Positions 30,432 through 35,768 of a DNA stretch of 35,768 nucleotides are shown in pieces (position 1 is the first letter of the stretch; every line of letters begins with the position of its first letter). The notes beneath the pieces were generated by a model. It saw only the letters and a program-made list of their open reading frames with translations, did no database searches and was not told the origin of the DNA. Source of the stretch: a virus; the IMG/VR virus record IMGVR_UViG_3300022198_001859, positions 1 to 35,768 of that record; one strand, written 5' to 3'. The translations under genes and the position numbers were made by a program.

Positions 30432-32050
30432 CACATACCTCCTTGCATCATCTGCATGGCTGCACTAGTAATACCAGTCTGAGCAACCTGCCCAGCACCG
30501 GCGCCTGCACCTTGAGCTGCGCCCATTGCGATAGCTTGCTGTGCCTGCATTTCCATAGCCTTCTGTTGCATATCCATCTGCCTCTGGTCGGTTTCCTGTT
30601 CATTACGAACCCAACTACGGGGATCGAAACCAAGTGAGGAGATAAGAGCAATTCCATACTGATCCCAGCGGAAGTGCTGAATAGCTTCAGGAGGTAGATT
30701 ACGTACCATTTCACCGAGCTGCATGAGCTTGGTAAGATCACTGTCTCGGCTTAGTGCCTGAAGACCAGTAACAATGCTGACAGAAAGCTTACCATTCTCG
30801 GTAAACTCATCTGCTAGTCGTTCGTCCATCTCGCCGTTGCGAAGCATTAGAGAGATAGTACGACGAACAATAGGATCAAGAAGTGATCGAGCGATTGCAC
30901 TGAATGCACCGCCGAGAACATTCTCGATCTCCATACCAAGCATACGAACCTCGGTTGCCGTGACTCGTTCAGCAGAACGAATACCAGCACTACCAAGGAG
31001 GAAGGCATTACCAACCTCACGACGCATCTGCTCTACAGCAGTCTGACAAGCAGAGAGCTGAGGGCTGATGGTCTGTGCAGGGGATACGGTGAATACATCA
31101 CCCTGCCGAGCACCAATGAAGGATCCGGTAGGTGATTGAGCTACATCATCAATATCAGTAATACCTGCTGGGTCAATAGCAACCCAGAATGTCGAGGCTG
31201 CGGTCATGCCGTCAATCATGGCCTTGGTGTAGGCTTCAAGAGTCTCGATGTCACCGAGGATCTCTTCACAATGAGAGCGACCGTAGTCCTCACCAGTTAC
31301 CCCAATCCAACGCAATGGCATGAATGGAGTGCTGGTATACGTACCTTCGTCAACCTTATTGCCTTCAGCATCCTCGCTGTAGTAATCCCAGCGATCTTCC
31401 TTCTTGTTCCAGACCACACGACAGAAGTGTGCTTGGTAATCGGGAAGAGCATTGAGGGCATTCCACGAGGAAGGGAAGAAGTTGTTGTCATACGCTTCGT
31501 ACATATCGTTGTTTGGTTCCTTCGGAACCCAGTCAAGATAAATCAACTCAACGACAGAGCCATCAATGTCTCGACGTACAACGTACTGATCAAGACGATA
31601 GACTCGGAAGGTATAATCATCCTCCATCACAACCAAGCAGTCACCAGCAATGATTAGATGCTGAAGAGCAAGGAAGATAGATTCACGAAGATTCTCAGTT
31701 GTCAGCTTGTTGTAGATCTGGTGAGACAATGCCTCCATGTAGGAGAAGGTCTCAGGATCTGCGGTGTTGCCGTCAGACAGCTCAAACTTAAAGAACGGTA
31801 GATCGTTCAGGGGAAGTAGAGCTGACAGCATACGGCTTGCCATGTTGGTAACACCACGAGAAGCTACCGAGCTAAAAGGCTTTGGTAGTTCGCCGTTGTT
31901 GGTGATACCATCAATTGGTAATAGAGAAGGAAGAGTAAGAGACGACATGTAGCGAGAGCGTTCAAGCTTAGAACTGCGAACAGAATCCAAGTGCGTGAAA
32001 CGCTCTGCAATAGTCGTGCTTTCAGTAGGCTTGGCTAGATTCTTTGCCAT
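30431..32050 (-). CDS. Portal (head-tail connector) protein, T7 gp8-like (539 aa)
   Basis: Length is essentially that of T7 gp8 (536 aa). Family features: an N-terminal helix with ERSRYMSSLTLPSLLP (about residues 31-46), SVASRGVTNMASRMLSALLP (62-81), the wing-region LTTENLRESIFLALQHLIIA and GDCLVVMEDD (about 111-145), and the clip/stem segment ending in DPIVRRTISLMLRNGEMDE. The C-terminus is Gln/Met/Ala-rich (MDMQQKAMEMQAQQAIAMGA), the barrel helix end. It forms the 12-subunit ring through which DNA enters and leaves. Start has GAGGTG upstream; the stop overlaps the 28-aa ORF. Confidence 0.95.
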   Translation of the reverse strand: MAKNLAKPTESTTIAERFTHLDSVRSSKLERSRYMSSLTLPSLLPIDGITNNGELPKPFSSVASRGVTNMASRMLSALLPLNDLPFFKFELSDGNTADPETFSYMEALSHQIYNKLTTENLRESIFLALQHLIIAGDCLVVMEDDYTFRVYRLDQYVVRRDIDGSVVELIYLDWVPKEPNNDMYEAYDNNFFPSSWNALNALPDYQAHFCRVVWNKKEDRWDYYSEDAEGNKVDEGTYTSTPFMPLRWIGVTGEDYGRSHCEEILGDIETLEAYTKAMIDGMTAASTFWVAIDPAGITDIDDVAQSPTGSFIGARQGDVFTVSPAQTISPQLSACQTAVEQMRREVGNAFLLGSAGIRSAERVTATEVRMLGMEIENVLGGAFSAIARSLLDPIVRRTISLMLRNGEMDERLADEFTENGKLSVSIVTGLQALSRDSDLTKLMQLGEMVRNLPPEAIQHFRWDQYGIALISSLGFDPRSWVRNEQETDQRQMDMQQKAMEMQAQQAIAMGAAQGAGAGAGQVAQTGITSAAMQMMQGGM

Positions 32051-32058
32051 ACGTCACC

Positions 32059-32409
32059 TCACTCTGGCCGGGTTGCGGCTTTACCGAAACCCATGCCGGA
32101 TGCGAGAGCCTTTTCAAGAGCAGCAAAGTCAACCTTAAGTTCGTCTTCCTTCTGCTGTTCTTCCATAGAACGAAGTTCTACGCCAAGAGCCTTCTGTGCC
32201 TTACTTAGATCAATCTCCTGCTGCTGAGCCTGTTGCTCCAGTAGCAGAGTCATTTCCTTATCCTTGCGTTCTAGCTCGGACTGGAGACGAAGCTGTTCGT
32301 CAGCAGCCTTGGCTAGCATACGCTCATTCTCTAGGGCAGCCCGTTCGAGCTGAGCCTGAAGCTCACTCTGGGTAGAGCCGCCTAATAGAATTGGAGTTCC
32401 GCCACCCAT
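32059..32409 (-). CDS. Small coiled-coil protein upstream of portal (116 aa)
   Basis: Gly-rich start (MGGGTPILLGGSTQSELQAQ) followed by an uninterrupted charged heptad helix (ALENERMLAKAADEQLRLQS ... KDKEMTLLLEQQAQQQ) up to about residue 95. Position just before the portal gene matches the small virion/tail-assembly genes (6.7, 7.3) of T7, but there is no sequence signature that proves this. SD AAAGGA. Likely a minor virion or assembly protein. Confidence 0.7.
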   Translation of the reverse strand: MGGGTPILLGGSTQSELQAQLERAALENERMLAKAADEQLRLQSELERKDKEMTLLLEQQAQQQEIDLSKAQKALGVELRSMEEQQKEDELKVDFAALEKALASGMGFGKAATRPE

Positions 32410-32425
32410 AGGGTTGTCCTTTCAA

Positions 32426-33700
32426 TTATTGTGGTCGAGTATCAGTAAATTGGATAGCAGCACCTTGTTGAGATGTGGTATCCCCGAATGAAGCCATAGT
32501 CTGCGAGTACTCCTTCTTCTGCTCTTCAAGCAGCTGGCGTACTCGTTGCTTTTCAGCTTCGATTTGTTGTTCTTGTTCAGCCTGTCGATTCTGTTGTCCA
32601 ACATACATGTTGTATTGGGACTGAGCCATTTGCTCACGACGCTTGAACTCTGCACGAAGTGCTCCCTCATCATCAAGACGAGAGATCTTGAGGCGTTCAG
32701 TAGTAGGAGCAACGAAGCTCTCTAGAATCTGATTAATATCCTTATCAAAGAATACCGACGCCCCACTAAACTGCTTGCTTCCAGTCGAAGAATATTGACC
32801 TCCAGCGGTGGTAATATCACCCATTTCAGCAACAGCAGCAGCTTCCGCGAACTGCTGAGCATCAGTCTCAAGTGCCTTGGCTGCCTGATACTGATTCCAG
32901 TATTCCGATTGTGTTCTACCGTATGGAGCCCAGTTTGATCCAGACGAGCCATACATGACTGTACCAAGGCTTGCCTTGAACGCTTCCTCGTCTCCGCCGA
33001 AGGGCTTGAGGAAGTCAGCAGTCGTGCCATACTTCTGCTTCGATTCAGCAAGTAGCTGAGACTTCTTCTCCTCCGTAAGTCTCTTAAACTTACTGGTGAT
33101 AGCAGTTCGAGCTGCTGACTCTGGATCGTAGCCACCAGAATAAACATCCTCAAACTTCGTACCCAGCTGGAGAATCTCTCCTGTGACTGGATCTTGGAAT
33201 GAGAAGTCTACGGTTGGTGCTGACGGTGCCCGGAATCTCTCAAGCTCTTGGAGGTACCGCGAGGTACCCTCCAGAGCAGTCTGTGCAAGTTGTGAGTATT
33301 GCCTCTGGCTTGAGGCAGGACTAGCAGAGGTCATACCCTGCTGACGAATAGCTCCAAGACGAGTATTGATTCCCTCAAGACGAGACGCAAATGTCTCTGC
33401 GGCTTGTCCCTGTTGAATCATCTGAATATTAAATGCTTCTCCAGCCTTGGCAAAGCCTTCAAGCATCTTGTTTCGTTCTTGTAGCCGATCGTACTCAAAG
33501 CCCTTAGAGGCCCGGAGACCAGCCAGCTCAGTAATGGCTGGCATGTCCCCGGCAATGGTTGTATAACCACGATTACCCCAGTCACCTTCCCATCCGAAAT
33601 ATGCAGCACGTGTCTTTGCTGTAGATAAGTCGCTAGACGTACTCCGGAATAGAGGCTGAATCTCGCTGGTGTAAATATCCAAAAGAGGAGTGGAACTCAT
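32426..33700 (-). CDS. Putative structural protein, coiled-coil rich (424 aa)
   Basis: Begins MSSTPLLDIYTSEIQPLFRS with AAAGGAG upstream and a 4-nt overlap with the preceding small gene. It has helical regions at about residues 75-160 (QERNKMLEGFAKAGEAFNIQ ... GTSRYLQELERFRA) and a long Gln/Glu-rich coiled coil at the C-terminus (QYNMYVGQQNRQAEQEQQIE, then AEKQRVRQLLEEQKKEYSQT). The sequence FSFQDPVTGEILQLGTKFED (about 165-184) is a possible beta unit. I recognise no family. Its place ahead of the portal and the helical make-up suggest a virion-associated or ejected protein. Confidence 0.7.
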   Translation of the reverse strand: MSSTPLLDIYTSEIQPLFRSTSSDLSTAKTRAAYFGWEGDWGNRGYTTIAGDMPAITELAGLRASKGFEYDRLQERNKMLEGFAKAGEAFNIQMIQQGQAAETFASRLEGINTRLGAIRQQGMTSASPASSQRQYSQLAQTALEGTSRYLQELERFRAPSAPTVDFSFQDPVTGEILQLGTKFEDVYSGGYDPESAARTAITSKFKRLTEEKKSQLLAESKQKYGTTADFLKPFGGDEEAFKASLGTVMYGSSGSNWAPYGRTQSEYWNQYQAAKALETDAQQFAEAAAVAEMGDITTAGGQYSSTGSKQFSGASVFFDKDINQILESFVAPTTERLKISRLDDEGALRAEFKRREQMAQSQYNMYVGQQNRQAEQEQQIEAEKQRVRQLLEEQKKEYSQTMASFGDTTSQQGAAIQFTDTRPQ

Positions 33701-33897
33701 AGGCCGTCTCCTTTCTTATACTTAGAAAAGATTGAATCTAATTTATCAATAGCCCAGAGTTGTCCTGCGTAAAACGCTTGCTCTCTAGCGAGATCCTCAC
33801 TCGTCTGTTTCGGATCGTACTTCGGAGGTCTGAGAAGACTTCTTAGGTCCTCGATCGCTTCTTCGAGCGAGGGCATCGAGTGCTTCTTCGAGTGCAT
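33697..33897 (-). CDS. Small conserved-type protein (66 aa)
   Basis: I place the start at 33897 (MHSKKHSMPSLEEAIEDLRS) because AGGAG lies 7 nt upstream; an in-frame ATG 15 codons earlier (33942) lacks one. It overlaps the preceding 72-aa gene by 101 nt in another frame. The C-terminal half has EDLAREQAFYAGQLWAIDKL, a helix typical of small phage proteins of unknown role upstream of portal genes. It ends in an ATGA overlap with the 424-aa gene. Confidence 0.6.
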   Translation of the reverse strand: MHSKKHSMPSLEEAIEDLRSLLRPPKYDPKQTSEDLAREQAFYAGQLWAIDKLDSIFSKYKKGDGL

Positions 33898-34015
33898 TGA
33901 TCTTCTCCTGTTGGGCTTCAAATAATTTGACGATATCTGCAACGACCAGCTTAATTTCGCCGCCGTTCATCTGCCCGCCACGAGCGAGCTTTGCTTTGAT
34001 AATATCAAGGTTCAT
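33797..34015 (-). CDS. Small helical protein downstream of ribonucleotide reductase (72 aa)
   Basis: MNLDIIKAKLARGGQMNGGE start with AAGGAG upstream and an ATGA overlap with the reductase stop. The middle is a short coiled coil (VVADIVKLFEAQQEKINALE), the tail is Ser/Arg/Asp-rich and overlaps the next gene. No known family. The coupling to nrdJ is positional, so it need not be functionally related. Confidence 0.6.
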   Translation of the reverse strand: MNLDIIKAKLARGGQMNGGEIKLVVADIVKLFEAQQEKINALEEALDALARRSDRGPKKSSQTSEVRSETDE

Positions 34016-35768
34016 GGTTGTTCTCCTTCTACATCGACAATCTCACATGAGTTGCCGCTACATGCAAAAGTTTGCGAAGACTTGGTAGTGTCTTGCTTTT
34101 CATAATCACTAAGCTTTGACCAGTCGATCACTGGGAACGCAGCAACACGCCGCTCATATTCTTCCTTGGTGATCTCCTCGTATGGAGCTTGCTTATACAC
34201 GTGTTCACTCCTAGGGAGGAACGAGAGACCTTGAGCAATCGACCAGTAGTGATCGTATAGACGAGCACCAAGAGCCATAAACTCCTGAGGTTGATACTCA
34301 ATAGTAACCGATGGGTTGTGATCAGTCCAGTAGTTCTTGATCATGGCCCAATCAGTCAGCATGTCATTTGCATTGCCGCGAGTCTTTGGACCATCATATC
34401 CAATGACGAAATCAAAGACATAGGTGTTGTTAGGATTATTGACACAATCCTCACCTGGCACACCCTGATCTAGCATGAGCTGGTACAGCGGATCCTTCTT
34501 GTCACAGCGGACACGACGGATGTAGTACGGAGCATAACGGTGATGGATGCCAGACGAACTGTCAACCAAGCACGATACAGTACCAGATGGCTTAACTGTG
34601 GTGACTGCCTTGCTACGCTCTACTCCAAGAATCTCTGCCCACTTGTAGGCAGTATCCTGAGCCTTCTGTCGGGCAAAGATAAGCGTACTCTTGCTAGTAT
34701 CACGATCAAACAACAGATCACGATTGTCCTGAATACCCGTCAGCGAGACACCAAGAAGCCGCTCCTCCTCGGAGTTACGCTTCCAAGCCTTGCGAAGATA
34801 CGGGAAGTTGGTACAGCTAGACTGCACAACACCGATGATCGAGGCAATCTCTACTCGGCGCATGAGTTCATCCCTATCCATGCCTGGTCGAACCACGACC
34901 TCAGTCAGGTTACAGAACTGCATAGGACGGAGAGTGATCTCACCACAGGGGTTAGTACCAAAGTAGTGATCTGAGTCACGGCCAATATCATCTGAGCAAA
35001 GCTTGGCTGCTTGCCGGTTGAAAATACCACGCTCACCTGAATAGCTACGATAGATTGCTAGCCATTCCTCCATGAAGACATCCATCTCTGGCTTTTCTTC
35101 ATAGACCGCACTGTTGTTGGCGAGGGAACGGTAGGAGTGCTTCTCCCACCAATTCCCTGACTTGGCACGAGCCATCTCGTGATCATCGAGATCACTGAGA
35201 GAGATCATAGCCGAGCGTCGCACGCCGCCAACGATGACAGAGTTAGCAATGACACATGCCATGTCATGCACCTCAATGGGGCGGAGCTTGCGGCCACGGG
35301 CATTGTAGATCGTATTCGTAATAAAACGAAGACAATCCTCAAGAGGCCCTGGTCCGCTGGCGCGCCCTCCGAAGGTCTTAAGACGGGCACCAGCAGGACG
35401 AATCTTGCTGATGTCCCAAGTGGGGTGTACACCACCGAGAAGATTACTGAGCAATGCCTTGACAGCATCAGCCCAGCCAGCCTTGGAGTCCTTGACTGTA
35501 ATAATCACGGACTCGTCACGCTTGATATCTTCTGGTACGGCACTCCACTTCTCAACGACCCGTCGCTCTACGCTGTAGCCTACACCTGTACCATTCATGA
35601 GAACGTACAGCAGCTCAGCCATAGCAACCGGGCCATCTAGCTCCAAGTAGGAGCAGTTGTAAATACAAGTATTATCCCTGTTGGCAGCTGGTCCTGCGGT
35701 CATAAGAGCACGCATAGACGGCATTACCTCTAGGTTAAATACAGCATCACGAATATCAAGACGGGAAG
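34012..35768 (-). CDS. nrdJ: Class II (B12-dependent) ribonucleoside-triphosphate reductase, 5' end outside window
   Basis: Converts ribonucleotides to deoxyribonucleotides using adenosylcobalamin, supplying dNTPs for phage replication. The frame is open to the window edge (...DIRDAVFNLEVMPSMRALMTAG), so the N-terminus, perhaps about 100 residues, is missing. Counting from the Met at 35724, Cys24 in YNCSYLELDG, Cys260 and Glu262 in NPCGE, and Cys271 in FCNLTE correspond to C119, C408, E410 and C419 of the monomeric Lactobacillus leichmannii enzyme. The C-terminal pair in FACSGNSCE matches its C731/C736 redox shuttle; spacing agrees in each visible case. VKPSGTVSCLVDSSSGIHHR is the phosphate/effector-side region. 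All radical-site residues in view are intact, so the enzyme is probably active. Confidence 0.95.
   Translation of the reverse strand, partial: SRLDIRDAVFNLEVMPSMRALMTAGPAANRDNTCIYNCSYLELDGPVAMAELLYVLMNGTGVGYSVERRVVEKWSAVPEDIKRDESVIITVKDSKAGWADAVKALLSNLLGGVHPTWDISKIRPAGARLKTFGGRASGPGPLEDCLRFITNTIYNARGRKLRPIEVHDMACVIANSVIVGGVRRSAMISLSDLDDHEMARAKSGNWWEKHSYRSLANNSAVYEEKPEMDVFMEEWLAIYRSYSGERGIFNRQAAKLCSDDIGRDSDHYFGTNPCGEITLRPMQFCNLTEVVVRPGMDRDELMRRVEIASIIGVVQSSCTNFPYLRKAWKRNSEEERLLGVSLTGIQDNRDLLFDRDTSKSTLIFARQKAQDTAYKWAEILGVERSKAVTTVKPSGTVSCLVDSSSGIHHRYAPYYIRRVRCDKKDPLYQLMLDQGVPGEDCVNNPNNTYVFDFVIGYDGPKTRGNANDMLTDWAMIKNYWTDHNPSVTIEYQPQEFMALGARLYDHYWSIAQGLSFLPRSEHVYKQAPYEEITKEEYERRVAAFPVIDWSKLSDYEKQDTTKSSQTFACSGNSCEIVDVEGEQP

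Noticed and set aside
1-35768. tRNA genes, CRISPR arrays, insertion sequences or integrase/att sites
   Set aside because: No cloverleaf with a GTTCRA-type arm, no regularly spaced repeats and no transposase or integrase frame was seen; the capsid intron is the only mobile element supported.

Overview
The window looks like the late (structural, lysis and packaging) half of a T7-like podovirus. Every credible gene lies on the minus strand, so transcription runs from high to low coordinates. T7-type proteins recognised by sequence character and order are portal, scaffold, major capsid protein (MCP), tail tubular A and B, tail fibre with a T7 gp17 N-terminal domain, small and large terminase, and three internal-virion (ejection) proteins. 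A B12-dependent ribonucleotide reductase and the small basic proteins near the terminase are typical of aquatic phages. The host cannot be fixed from this window; a spanin-type protein points to a Gram-negative host. The phage RNA polymerase and replication genes are not in view.

Layout in transcription order: nrdJ-type class II ribonucleotide reductase (35768-34012, start outside the window); two small overlapping ORFs and a 424-aa coiled-coil protein (34015-32426); a small coiled-coil protein (32409); portal (32050); a 28-aa ORF; scaffold (30324); MCP in two exons (29165-29059 and 28241-27119) split by an 817-nt group I intron that carries a LAGLIDADG endonuclease; a T7-style terminator; tail tubes A and B; then about 12 kb of tail-fibre and receptor-binding genes (23199-10931) punctuated by rho-independent terminator hairpins; a GC-rich lysis segment (10930-10278) with a three-TM holin-like gene and an embedded out-of-frame lipoprotein/TM ORF; a run of tiny ORFs; TerS and TerL (9295-7323); a sulfotransferase-like P-loop protein (7326); and gp14-, gp15- and gp16-like ejection proteins (6841 to the left edge, the last one incomplete).

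The genes are packed with ATGA/TAATG overlaps and strong Shine-Dalgarno sequences, which implies polycistronic coupled translation. Hairpin terminators separate the modules capsid | tail tube | fibre | further fibres | lysis | terminase | gp16-like.

Most noteworthy: (1) the capsid gene is only readable after removal of a group I intron, whose junctions can be placed to the base by perfect P1 and P10 pairing; (2) a candidate unimolecular spanin is encoded inside the holin-like gene in another frame; (3) the receptor-binding region is modular, with a shared C-terminal domain and related terminators; (4) a sulfotransferase-like gene sits inside the packaging/ejection operon; (5) the ejection genes follow terminase instead of preceding the fibre as in T7.
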